DNA from: Mycogone perniciosa
Lineage: Eukaryota; Ascomycota; Sordariomycetes; Hypocreales; Hypocreaceae
DNA length: 43,421 nucleotides
NCBI GenBank assembly: GCA_025331125.1
Contig: JAOALB010000262.1
Coordinates: 1-43,421 of the forward strand
Reading direction: 5' to 3'
Below the pieces are notes generated by a model. The model searched no databases. It was not told the origin of the DNA and was given only the letters and a program-made list of their open reading frames with translations. Shown here piece after piece: positions 23,501 to 34,330 of this stretch (positions are counted from its first letter, which is position 1; the number at the start of each line of letters is the position of its first letter). A program made the translations under genes and the position numbers.

Positions 23501-24164
23501 GGTCTGAACAGCCCCTATCTCACCAAGCCTAAGGAGTTCCAGTGTGCCCTTCAAGACATCACTGGTTCATACCTCAATGAGGTCCGTCGCCGACAACCTA
23601 AGGGTCCTTACCACCTCGCCGGATGGTCTGCTGGTGGTGTCTCGGCCTTTGATGCAGCTCGCCAGCTTATTGCTGAAGGTGAGGTTGTCGAGAGTCTCAT
23701 TCTGATTGACTCTCCCAATCCTGTCGGCCTTGGCAAGCTTCCGAAGCGCATGTACGATTTCCTCGAGAACTCTGGCATCTTTGGTGCTTTCGAGATGGGT
23801 GAAGAGAGCCACGCCCCACCGGACTGGCTCTTCCAGCACTTCTGCGTCTTCATTGAGGCACTGGATAGGTACGCTCCTGTCCCCTTTGAACAGGGAGCAT
23901 CGCCCAAGACGACCATTATTTGGGCCAAGGACGGTGTCTGCAAGAACCCCGATGATCCTCGTCCCGAGAAACAGGTCGATGATCCTAGGGGTATGAACTG
24001 GCTCTTGGATAATCGTGAAGACTTCGGGCCGTGGTTGGGATGAGTTCATTGGCGCTGAGAACATCAGCACCTTTGCAATGGAGGATGCCAATCACTTCAC
24101 TATGATGAGGGAGCCGATTGCATCAGAGCTTTGCGACATGATTCGCAAGGCTATGGGTATTTAA
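17563..24164 (+). CDS. Non-reducing polyketide synthase SAT-KS-AT-PT-ACP-ACP-TE, frameshifted in TE
   Basis: Exons 17563-17852, 17903-18188, 18242-21676 and 21731 onward; the introns are 50-54 nt, the third with a perfect ACTAAC branch. ATG 17563 has a good context (CACCATGG). Domains: starter-unit transacylase (GICTG, Cys118; GPYH, His243), ketosynthase from about residue 370 (DTACSSS with Cys542; His677 in EMHGTGT), acyltransferase from about 905 (GHSLG, Ser998), product-template domain about 1289-1600 (His1327 in NHRVN; Asp1513 in CCDSLGH), two ACPs (phosphopantetheine Ser1696 and Ser1794), and a thioesterase/Claisen cyclase (GWSAGG, Ser1970; Asp1997). There is no reductive domain, so the product should be aromatic. 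The layout is that of naphthopyrone and bikaverin synthases. The frame breaks after the codon at 24029-24031: it meets TGA at 24041-24043, giving 2107 residues, while the conserved C-terminus with the catalytic-His motif (NHF, about 24090-24098) continues in another frame to the stop at 24162-24164. This is either a real mutation or an assembly error. Confidence 0.93.
22699..23237 (+). repeat. Tandem ACP-coding repeat inside the PKS gene
   Basis: Two direct copies, 22699-22938 and 22993-23232, offset by 294 bp, encode the two acyl carrier domains. Aligning 80 codons by eye I count 28 nucleotide differences in 240 (about 88% identity) and 9 amino-acid differences, all near-conservative. The 98-residue period includes a short Pro/Ser/Ala linker. 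Confidence 0.85.
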
Positions 24165-24422
24165 GTCAAACCCGTTTGTATTATTTTCTATGGTGTGGAT
24201 ATCTACCCTCTTTTAAACAATACCTTGGTGCGGTGTATATTCCTTTCTTCGTAATAGTGCGTTAAATTAGTCAATAAACAAGCTGGACTTTCTTAATCAC
24301 AACTGTCTTCTAAGCTGCGTCGATGCATGGCCATAAAACTGGGGTTTTATCCCCTACCGGACGGCATCTTGACATGTTCGTAGGAAATAATCGCCTTGCT
24401 GAATTCCACACTCATAGTAGCG

Positions 24423-25443
24423 CTACTGGTCTATGGCACTCAATTCCTTGACACTCTCTAAATCTTGCAGTCTTCCCTCTAGCTTAGACCTAATCAGCTT
24501 CAAAGAGATGGAACCAAGAGGCAGGTAAAGCGGCACTTTTTCGTTTCGGCTCGCCACTTTAAACAGAGATTCGGCTATAGCAACCGGTTCGATACCAGCA
24601 CCAGACTTCAGGGCTTGTCGAACCAAAGCCTCCAACTTTCGAGACGGCATGTCGTCGGCCACATAGGCTTCATGAGGCTGCATGTACCTCTTGCTGCTGG
24701 TTTCGAAATTTGTCTTGACGCTGCTTGGCTCGACAATACAGAAATTGACTGGAAACGCTAGTCAGCGATGGCATCTATCAGCGAGTCACCGAAAGGAATT
24801 GACTCACTGTTCCAATCCGGATGCATCTCTCTAGCGACAGATTCTGTCCAGCCTTCTATGGCGAATTTACCTGCGTGATAGTACGCATGGCCAGGGATGG
24901 CACATATCCCGGCCAACGAGGAGATGTTGAAGATCAGGCCGCCACGATGATCTTTTTCCTGGCGCATGACCTTGATAGCGCGCATGGTAACACGTGCCGT
25001 GCCAAAGAACAGGGTTTCGATCTCTTGATGCGCTTCCTCCTCTGTTGCAGCTTCGGTATCACCCGAAAGCGAATACCCGGCATTGTTGACAACAATGTCG
25101 ATGTGAAAGCTCTCTCCAAAGTGATCAGCTGCCGCCTTGAAGGCGTTCTCGACAGAAGTAGCTGAAGTGACATCCAAGGAAAGCTTGAGAATATTGGGGT
25201 CATTGTCAGGGAGGTATGAAAGGCTGGATGGATCCCGTGCGGTCGCGATGAGTCGCTGGGACTTGCTTGCGACAAACTTGGCGATCTCACGACCAATGCC
25301 GCTAGAGCATCCGGTAACTAGTATGCGACGATATAGTCAGCTTGCTGTGATATCTATTATAAGCTATGTTCCATCCAGCAGTACTTACTCAACCAGATAG
25401 CATCAGTTGGAAGTTTGTAAGGTCGAGTGTTGACGGGATTCAT
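24423..25443 (-). CDS. Short-chain dehydrogenase/reductase
   Basis: Three minus-strand exons, 25389-25443, 24808-25317 and 24423-24748, give 296 residues; the introns are 71 nt (GTAAGT..CTAG) and 59 nt (GTGAGT..CCAG). It has the classical SDR signature: TGCSSGIG at residues 20-27 for NAD(P) binding, NNAG at 96-99, Ser152 in NISSLAG, and Tyr165-x3-Lys169 in YHAGK. It therefore looks catalytically complete. The family oxidises or reduces hydroxyl/keto groups; the C-terminal region resembles fungal SDRs related to 17-beta-hydroxysteroid-type enzymes. It converges on the PKS, with about 260 bp between the stops. SDRs are not part of the core bikaverin set, so it is either an added tailoring enzyme or the first gene outside the cluster. 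Confidence 0.9.
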
Positions 25444-26764
25444 GTTGGCAGTGTATTATACGGTACAGTTCAATTGAAAGTCGAATTTGCCAGATGCTAA
25501 ATTTGCTCCGAGATGCCCGAATGCTATATAATACCTGACGACCTCCGTACTTTGGGCTATGTCAACCTGACTTAGACAGACCATCTCTACCAATATGCAT
25601 CGATTGTTGACGCCACAATCCATTACAGAAGAGATGAATGTGCCAAAGTTGAATGACTCATACGCCGAAAACCTACGGAAGAGGAATGCGGAGAAGCTAT
25701 GGAGTAGGTACAGTACATGTAATGAACGTGACAATGGCCCGATATGAGTGAGACAAACCGAACGTGACAAATAATGTGATTCCCGATTTGGAGATTTCTA
25801 GGTATACAAGTATGCAACATCTGCGAGGAGTGTCGGTCACACACTCACAGTACGAATCACGAAGACACAGGAAGTGGCCGATTTTGAGGCCCCTCGAAGT
25901 ACAAAGACCGCCACCACATCATTTGTCTAAAACATGGGTCGGCTGGCATGGCTGAGAATGCGATTTGTCATGTGCCGCGTTCTGTTTCGTTTCCTAGACA
26001 CTGATCGGCACTTTGGACAATCGGAAGACAGAGACCTCACGGCACATTAGGAGGTTAGCAAGGCTGGCAAGCGGGGACGAAAAAAGGTGACCGCAAGAGA
26101 TATAGGTATCTTATTAGATGGTTACCGACAGAATATTAACAGCTTGTATTACTATATTATAGTATCGCAGACACCAACTGAAATGTACTTTGCGAATGGT
26201 CGATAGCTGCCACTCGCCATGGCTACATTACTTGGAGAGCATTCATCTTCAAGGCGGCTCTTTGGTGGCCGTCCGCGGTTCTGTCCACCATGTCGCTTTA
26301 CACAGAATACCGAAGCCGAGGTGTGAAAAGCAGTGATGAACAGGGATACTAGTCTTATTCAGAAGAAAGGAGTTTCATACTCGTAAACACGTCGCACTCG
26401 GTGCTCAAGTTCAGGCCTGAGCAATGTGTAGTGGCAAGCAAGTGCGGAGTACCAGGGTCGCATTCATTGGACCGGATGGCAAGGTTGGCTCGCCAGAAGG
26501 ACCCTGTCAGGGATTTAAATCATTCAGTTCGGCTATCGTACATTTCTGCTATTCTTCCCATAATGACTGCGTTTATACCAAGAGCACTAAAATGCCTTGG
26601 GAGCCTATGTGGCTCTACATATTATACGTGATGTAGATAGGACATGAGGAAAATGATATCGTGTTTGTGGTATTAACCTATTATGCGTCAAATTTGACGC
26701 CATACTCTAGTTCGTCAAAGCAAAAACCCCTCTCATTATGACATAGTTCGTCGTTCCTTTCATT
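25444..26764. other. Intergenic region, no gene seen
   Basis: Upstream region of the dehydrogenase and 3' flank of the receptor gene. The open frames (25764-25955, 26401-26636) are short and overlapping, and I could not tie them to a protein family. Confidence 0.5.
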
Positions 26765-28421
26765 TTATGCGCGTGATCCCTCCCCCTCTTGGTTTGTGGG
26801 CAGTGTTGTATGAGGCACTTCTTCTACCCCGTCCGGCCTAATCGAAGATTCGCTCGTTTTTGTCGATTTCTCCCTCGTAAGGTCATTAGAACACAGTTCA
26901 AGCTGCTCAACATCTACGTTGTTAGGGCTGCTGCTAAGTCTCTGTGGCGGAGGGGAGAGAAGAGTAGCCGACAACCCCAGGTTCACGCCGAAACTTCTTG
27001 GAAATATGTGTGCCAATATCAGTCTTAGCGACGGTAGACAGGTGCATATGATGCCAATATTGATCTCAATTGTGGACCACCAGGCGATGTCCCACTGGTC
27101 CCACGTCGGGTTGGATGAGTTGGCATAGCTAAGTATGGAGCGTAGTCGGATGAGGGAAGCGATGGTAACACTAAAATAGAGAGCTTGTTAAATGGAATGC
27201 TTGAAAGAGCTGGGTGTGAGTATGAAGGTGCAAAGTGGTGAAAAAAAGAGGTCCACTTACATGGCAACCGTCATGAACATGACAGCAGCGGCGACTTTCC
27301 TCTTCCAAGGAATATCAAGTCTATTTAGTTGGCTTATTGGAATGGCTATCAGCCAAAGGTCCATAGCGACGTTTATTGCTGCGTGAGCCCAGGCAGATGC
27401 ATTAATGTTGATGCAGTGGCCATTCTCGAGTCTGTCGTCGCTCCATCGGCTCCAATAATAGCTAGTCGGGGCGCACTGAACAAATTCCTTCACCACGAAG
27501 CATGTTCCAAACGCAATGTTGAAGATGATAGTTCCCCAGACAAGCCTGCGAAACGTCGGTCCCGGGAACAGGTCGAGATAAAAGAGCAAGAGACTCAGTT
27601 TTATCAGCGTCATGAGGACGACGTAAAGAATCTCCATGGCGTAGAAGTAACGAGCAAAAATGGGAACAATATCAGGATCCAATGTCCAAATATCCTTTCC
27701 CAGTCCGTGATCAGCCAATCCGAAGATGTTGATTGCGATGGTCGGTATTCCGATGATTCCTACAACCACCATGGCCCAGTCATCGGGACCAAAGCCTTGT
27801 CTTGTGCTAATGAACCATTTGGATAGGAAGCGCATGCAGACAATCACAAATGTTACTGCACCGAGGGCAATGTTCATGGCTTTGAACCTGGCGGACTGGT
27901 CTCTTATTGGAGCGCTGCATAATATTTGTGTGATGTTCGTGGTGACTGTGTTGAGGCTTTCTATTAGATGTAATGTTCATTTGTCAATGAGAATGTCGCA
28001 AGGCACGTACACAGGGCGTCCGAGAAACTGCACGATGATTCCAGGCATGAGGCAATAGTGGACTGCCAAGTCGAATTGCGGCATGCACACGCCAGGTCGG
28101 AGCCTGGACAAGACGATGATAGACAAGCATGCTGCAAGATTAACAATAAAAAGTCAGTCTCTTGACAAGCAATATTGGCAATTTTGTCTAGCGAGATGGG
28201 AGGCGGAAATAGTTGGACAAGCGAGAAGATCATATCCGCACAGACTAGGCACGACCATGCACAAATAGTATCGATCTAATACTTACAGCACAAGTTGGAA
28301 ATTGAGTCAAATCTGAATCTCGAATGGCGGGATAATTGACCGATGTCGTATCGAACGAGTGGCTAAGAGCGAGCGGCAGCACAGCCGCCGCTAGAACGAG
28401 AAATCGCGATATTCGAGCCAT
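26765..28421 (-). CDS. CFEM-domain seven-helix (Pth11/rhodopsin-like) membrane protein
   Basis: Four minus-strand exons, 28287-28421, 28013-28131, 27261-27956 and 26765-27170, give 451 residues. Introns are 155, 56, 90 nt. The N-terminus is a signal peptide (hydrophobic run to about residue 20); an in-frame ATG nine codons upstream (28448) is possible but makes a poorer signal. Residues 40-100 form a CFEM domain with eight cysteines (44, 48, 53, 60, 62, 74, 79, 98), starting FPTCAHAC. Then come seven hydrophobic helices of the fungal rhodopsin-like domain, with FGPDDWAM after the second and WAHAAINVAMDLWLIAIP near the fifth and sixth, and a charged cytoplasmic tail. Pth11 of Magnaporthe, the family model, senses surfaces during infection; many paralogues have unknown ligands. 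The first intron is unusually long, so the exon-2 start is the least certain boundary. Confidence 0.85.
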
Positions 28422-31399
28422 CACGATGGATGATGTGTAAATCAACATGGAAAGTAAACAAACGAGCGACGAAGAAACTAAGCCCTACTTAATATGAAAA
28501 TTCCGAGATGCCCATTCTTTCTGTCCCACGGCTGAGGGGCCGATGTGTGGTGGTGTAAATCACTCTCCCTTGCTTCCAAGCCACCAGTTTGAGAGGGCGG
28601 GTCTAAACCGAGCTGCTGCAGGGAAGGGGGATACCGAAAGAAGCAAGGGAAGAAAAACGACAATGATTTACTTCGCACTTGGAGGGCATACAGTATTTAC
28701 ATGTACAGTATTTACGTGCTCCCAGCATTAGGCATCGTCATCCTGCGAGCTGCAGCAACATGGATTGGGTCGGGTAAGCACAACGCTGAATGCAGTAAGT
28801 AATGGTCTGTGATCGAAACCGGGAAACAAAAAGCTGGAACATAGATGAATCCTTGACCCTAGCGATCGTTGGCATCTGCTCGCATGAGATAACTAAGACC
28901 TCCCCACTCCGTGGCGCCACGAACGAGCCGTGTTTGTTCGTACAGCAGCTTTCAAATGCTCTGCACGGAGTACTTCGTACGGAGTAGAAATATGGCCAAA
29001 CGCCATTGTCGTGTTGTCTCCCCCTCGTTGTTCTGCGCGCACAATGCAGGCGATTCATGATCGGCCCAGAATGTGCCGTGTTGTTAGCACTGGATGTCTA
29101 AGACAAATGATGAGTTCGTGAGGGCAAACAAGATACGACAGACATCTCCAAAACTCAATCTGAGGAATCTCCTCCTCCCCAACTCTCCTCCCTCTGGATT
29201 CGTAATCATAACGGGCTGTATTTCAGCCATGGCGCAGGGGAAGAACGGGAAAGATATCCACAGCGCAATCATGCTTTTTCCAGCCTCAAGCCCCGGCCCC
29301 CAAGGCCTTCGTCTCAGTGGTCTCACTTTTTGGTTCCGCGGCTTGGCACGAAAAAACTTTCCTTGTTTTTTTATGCAAGATACGTCCTCACAATGCGCAA
29401 GGTGAATGGACAGATAATGAGACAGATGGCTGAACCCCCAGGGCAAGGCTTTCTGCCTTGGTTGGTGGCTAGACAATTGCGGGGGTAGAAAAACTCTGAC
29501 CTGCGCTGCACACAGTGATTCCATATCGATGGGCAAGTATTGCTTTTTTGGCTGCACATGAGGATCGAGTTGCATAAAAATAAAAATAAAAATAAAAATA
29601 AAAATAAAACATGAAAAAGAGTTGGCCTCGTGTACACCAGAGCCCTCATCAGTAGTAGTATCTGACAAATCTTTCCCTACCGATAAGAGCCGGAGTATTA
29701 GTGGGGCATCTCCGGCAGTCTCCCGGTAGAGTGGGGCCGCGACGACCGATCTATTATGCGGAGCACAAAACCAAATCGGTTTAGGCTTATATTAAGGAGC
29801 ATCTCCATCTCCATGTCGGTAAGAGGCTGACTGCAAGAAGACGAAACAGGAAATCAGCACACTTCTGGCTGACCTAGATGGTCGATGTCAGTCCAAACCG
29901 TACTCCGTACTTCGTACGAGTAGTTGGTTAGCAATTGAAGAAATCCCCGACTTTCAGGCCCAGCTGGCCCCCAATCCCTGCGGCTTCGTACTCAGTCGCT
30001 AGATGGGGTCTGATTGACTAGGGGGTGCGATGAAGATGGCTGAGAACCACATGCCCTCCCGGGTGAGCACTTGGGCATTGCCTCTGTTTCGCTTTGTGGG
30101 TTTTCCAAGGCTGAGGGGGTTCGCGAAAGCCACAACTGTTGCGGAGGTAATGAGACAGATTGACATTCCACAGTCATATCTGCTAAGAATGTGAAAAGGG
30201 GATGTAAATTCGCAGTCCTTGGGTTGCTGACCAATGCTTCTAGCAAATCTACCTTGAAAGAGCCGTCAGGCATGGAGACTGTCCAACATTATGGGGCATT
30301 TGACATTGCATGCGAGAGAGCAAAGGGACGTGGCAGGATTCTGCACAATATCGTCGGAAACTGACACATCATACATGACGGGTAGACAGACTGCATAGCC
30401 GTTGATTGCAGATCCGGAGAAAGGCATGGTTCAATCGAAACGGGTGAATGAGGCTTGCGGGTTCGGCTCGTTTGTCAAGGACTTTTTTATAAGACAAAGC
30501 ATATTACTGAAACTGTGCAGAGACAAAATATTGTCTCGAAAAATACGAGTAAAGACAGAGGAGCTCCTGCACCTGCCTCGGCGCAGCCCAAAAGAAAGCC
30601 TAGCAGCTATGACTCTTAGTGGAAGAGTGCAAAACATGGCGTTAAGCCAAAGTGCTCGATCCAATTATAACATATCCACTGACATTTAAGAATCCACTCC
30701 GAGGCAGTCGAGCAATGGGATTTTACGACATTGACGGAGTTTTCACGTCCTCTCAATGTCTGACTTCTCTTTGGCTGTTTCTCGGTGGCTGTTGGGTAGG
30801 CATGGCAGGCCTGGTACTAGTAAGGGTACCTTGTATCGCATGCAGTTACGAGTACTTTATCAACACTTCTCCGCGGATCATATGTCCTCTGTCCCAGCAG
30901 ACAAGGCCCCAGAAGGTCACATTTTCGGTGTTCTTAGCGAGACTCAATATCGACCTGCCTAACATCAAGAGCCTTGTCGCGCCAAGAATCGCCCATGTCT
31001 CGATCACGGTGCTCTTCTCGACATCCGAGCGGAACACAGGTGTCTCGAGGGTCATATTGTCTCATTATGACATGAAAATCAGCTTCCCACAAAGTCGCAT
31101 TAGTAAGATATGAAAGAAAACCTTTGTTTTTTCTAGACTATGTGGGGAGAAAATATAGAGGGGGAAACTACGGAGTGTGTGGAGTAAACCGTGTGTATAA
31201 CCTGGTTTCTTGAATAAGTACATGATGAAATATAACTTGTGCAATTCACTTGTACCGTTTGAAGGATATGCCCCGTCTGATATGAGAACACAGTACTCCG
31301 TATTGAAAAGGACTTTCCCAACGTGGTTGAATGCGAGCTTCATAACGACCCTGGGTCAGGTTGGAGGATCTGCAGGGGCTGAGATGAATATACTTCTCT
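28422..31399. other. Long gene-poor interval
   Basis: No gene supported over about 3 kb. It holds several TACGGAGTA-type motifs (28978-28986, 29901-29910, 31294-31302), an A/T hexanucleotide repeat at 29575-29609 and a perfect small inverted repeat at 30520-30537. The longest frames are low-complexity or antisense to each other and show no domain or splice structure. Confidence 0.5.
29575..29609. repeat. Hexanucleotide microsatellite (TAAAAA)n
   Basis: About 5.8 uninterrupted copies of TAAAAA. Read on the minus strand it makes a Phe-Ile dipeptide run in an otherwise unconvincing open frame. Confidence 0.95.
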
Positions 31400-32387
31400 T
31401 CAAACCCAGGGGCTGCAGTCGGTATGGTCTTTTCCAGAGCTGCAGCCGTATTGGGCGCCGCGATCATTCTGGGTGCCAACATCCTTCTTGTTGCTCGTAA
31501 CAGGAGCCTCCGCACCACCATCCGCACGAGGGTTGTAGCCCCAATCGCCTCCGCATCCGCTTTTATTGCCGCAGGTTGCGCATCCTTCGGACCACATCCA
31601 TCCCCAGACAAGCAAGTTCTGGATCCAGATCTGGCCGATACTTTTGGCCGGAACGCCACAAGCAACTAGGTTATTGTCAGCGGATATGCTAGAAAACGAC
31701 CGATAATCCGGAAAGACTCACTGGTGCCACTATAAGACCAAGTCTTGGTGACAGAAATTTCGGAAGAGAGTGATAACACGTCCTTAATAACGTCCCACTT
31801 AATACCCGCGTTCTCAAAAATGGACTTGGTGAATGACCAACTAAGACTCAGTGTGCTTGGCTGTGAGTTAAGTTCATTTTTCAGACAACGGCCAGCTGGA
31901 TGCCATGAATCCCAAAAGTGTTGGACCTGCTCAGCCCAGTAATTGGGATGATCGAAGCACCTGTACAGAACAGTCGTCAGTGACCGGAATTTAGATAGGG
32001 TGTTCCAATAAGAGAGAGGAGGAGAAGGAATTAGAGAAGTAGGAAGAATACTAAACAGATGACTTACTTCCCATCCGGTGCAGTTTCTCGCTTATTAGAT
32101 TTTCGAGGCTTGACGCTGGCAAGGTTGACAAACCTGCGAGTGTCATGTACATAGATAGTGTGATTGGCACCATGGTTATCTTTGAAATAATTATATAGGT
32201 TTTTGGATGAGATGGCGTGATCAGGGTGTATGCCCCTGAGAATATTCTGGTGAACCTGATCGGGATGCAAGATGGTGACCTTGCGAGCTGGATCACCTCG
32301 TGGTGGAGTAGGAGCAGTTACTGGAGCAGCAGGGCTGGGCACAGCCGCGGCCAGGCCGGCCAGAGCGAGGATAGAAGTCAGTTGCAT
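31400..32387 (-). CDS. Secreted Trp/Cys-rich preproprotein of unknown function
   Basis: Three minus-strand exons, 32068-32387, 31722-31960 and 31400-31665, give 274 residues; introns are 107 nt (GTAAGT..ACAG) and 56 nt (GTGAGT, branch CTGAC, CTAG), and both junctions restore a single frame. The N-terminus is a clear signal peptide (MQLTSILALAGLAAAVPSPA) followed by a Pro-rich stretch. A Lys-Arg pair at residues 99-100 is a candidate Kex2 cleavage site that would release a mature C-terminal part of about 174 residues. That part has eight cysteines and clusters of Trp, including LVWGWMWSEGC, and ends in a Gly/Asp/Ser-rich tail. All cysteines lie after the Lys-Arg site, which fits disulfide folding of the released part. 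I do not recognise the family. Effector, antimicrobial or cell-wall protein are all possible. No neighbour suggests a pathway. Confidence 0.8.
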
Positions 32388-33850
32388 AGTGAGACTTGGC
32401 TAATGGGCTGAAGTTCTTTGTGATTCTTTGAAGTGTGTTGAGTTAAGTGAGTAATGCTGAATGAGACTCAGGTGGTGAAGGAAGCCGCCTGGCATTTATA
32501 CTTATGCCTACTTGGGATTTTATCATCAAGTCTTCTATCTTTCTTTGATTGGCTCCTTCCACTTCGTCGGAACTATTCACTATTCAGAGTCTCTTGATAG
32601 CTTTCCCCACTGGTGAGCCTATGATTCCCACCGAGATGGCTAGGAGAGTCCATTTCCCCGTGTTTCTACGACTCGTAGATCCGGACTCTCAAAGTAGCAA
32701 TCAATTGAAACGGTGATGATAATTAGCGACTAGTGTGAGTAGACGCCACCGGAACCGGGCGACATTTCGAGTTAGGCACACTAAACATGTCCAGCAATTG
32801 CGCGTGTCCGACAAATGTTTCGGTGTCAACCAAGATACCGGGACCCCGGTTTTGATGTGGAGCAACGGAAGCAACAACTAGAGTTCGGAACAAGTCGTAG
32901 ATCCTTTTTGCCACTTGGTGCTTAGCGGTCGGCACTCAAGAAGCTCTTGAAGTATGAAGGACAGTGTGGATAAATTGAAGGCACACCGATCGATACGTCC
33001 GATATGTCTAAAAGCTCTTCGCAGACGTTGAACTGTGATCCAATATCTTCTTCAACCCCAAAGCAGAGAATATATGTAGCTATTCTGAGAGACTAGTCGC
33101 GTTGGTGAAAATTCTGAATTCTTCCATAATAATTTTACCATAGGATGGTTTCTATACTACCCATAACAGTTCTATGAGTATCTAATGAATGCCCGATTTA
33201 GCAGCCTTGGAAGATATATGGGTATCGTACTGCTGCCTTTAGAAAAGCGGTCTTGGCGAATAGACTTTAACATCAAGCTTAAGAAGAACACGCTTTTCAG
33301 TCGTTGATGTGATTGGATGGCCGGCTCCTACTGATATACCTAGGAGAAATGGCAATGTGCCGAATAACCGGTGGATTCGTTCGCACGCAACATCAAATAC
33401 GGAACTGTAAAATAAACTTTGACTAAATATCAGGCCCCTTTGTCTATAACTTCTAGAAAAAAGACCGAATTGCCCGAATATTCGGGTAATCGATACTACT
33501 AGCACCCATCTGTTTAAGATACAGACGTGTGATATCCCAGTAGTAAGCAAGACTAGTCCGTTCCCTGCGCCACATGCGCCTATCTATAAACCATGTGTTT
33601 TAGTCCTCCGTATTTTGAGTAAAATGACTAGTAGTACTCCGTACATCGAAGTTCAATACCTAAAATGGAGCGTATGCCGAGGATAAATGGTTGATTGATC
33701 TTAGTCCAAATATACCGTAACTGCCTGGAAGTTAGTTCTCTTATCTATTATATTTAGCTAGCTCTACTATCCCCCTATAAGCGGAAGGCTTAAGCTGTAT
33801 CATCAATTGTAAATCTGCACAATATCTTGTTTTGTCACTATCAGTAGGGG
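32388..33850. other. Intergenic region, no gene seen
   Basis: Promoter of the secreted protein gene followed by AT-rich sequence with a TACTCCGTAC motif at 33635-33644. A 70-codon minus-strand frame at 32723-32935 has plausible composition but no partner exons I could find. Confidence 0.45.
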
Positions 33851-33852
33851 AC

Positions 33853-34330
33853 TCAATGGCGTCGTGTCAAAGGCTCCAAAATCATCCAAGATTGTACTTC
33901 ATCCTTCTTCACACAAGCATTTGCAAAGAAGCTTGAACGGCAGATTCCAACCAAGGACTTCATAATGGCTGTGCCTTTGGTGTGGCTAAGGGGGCACAAA
34001 TCCCTCTCCTCTTCGCCCTCGAGTGGTTCCAGGATGTAGGTTATGAAGTCGCACCAAGGGACATTGGCCGGCCTGAAGGCAAACACAGCCACAATATGCC
34101 ACACCTATGCCTTCCAGAAGTATAAGAAATTGTCAAACAGCTTAGAATGCGCCATGAAGAACGGATATGCAGGTCTCAAGACGTTGAAAAAACTAAATTT
34201 CTTGCTGCCCTTGGGCGGTCTCATAGGTTTTGATACCATCAACGGGATCAAGGGTCAATGTCTGGACTTCCCTCCTGTGTCTCGGAGTGGTGTTGTATGC
34301 TATATTTCTCACCCCACAAAGCAGGAGTAG
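33853..34330 (+). pseudogene. Possible broken gene of unknown family
   Basis: On the plus strand one frame reads through a protein-like segment (around 33870-34030: SFFTQAFAKKLERQIPTKDF), meets a stop near 34039 and continues open to 34330; a second frame also looks coding between about 33985 and 34120. This patchwork, with balanced base composition in AT-rich surroundings, resembles a gene disrupted by small indels. I do not recognise the protein, and chance cannot be excluded. Confidence 0.25.

Noticed and set aside
23991..24083. A hidden intron that would repair the PKS frame
   Set aside because: The candidate GT (23991, 24015, 24031) and AG (24044, 24059, 24067, 24083) pairs give lengths that do not restore the frame, or an intron of only 37 nt, and they would remove conserved residues.
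29084..29668. 194-codon minus-strand open frame
   Set aside because: It owes its length partly to the TAAAAA microsatellite (Phe-Ile run), has no domain and overlaps an equally open antisense frame.
30652..31113. 153-codon plus-strand open frame
   Set aside because: No recognisable domain, signal or splice pattern, and an antisense frame of similar quality covers the same place.
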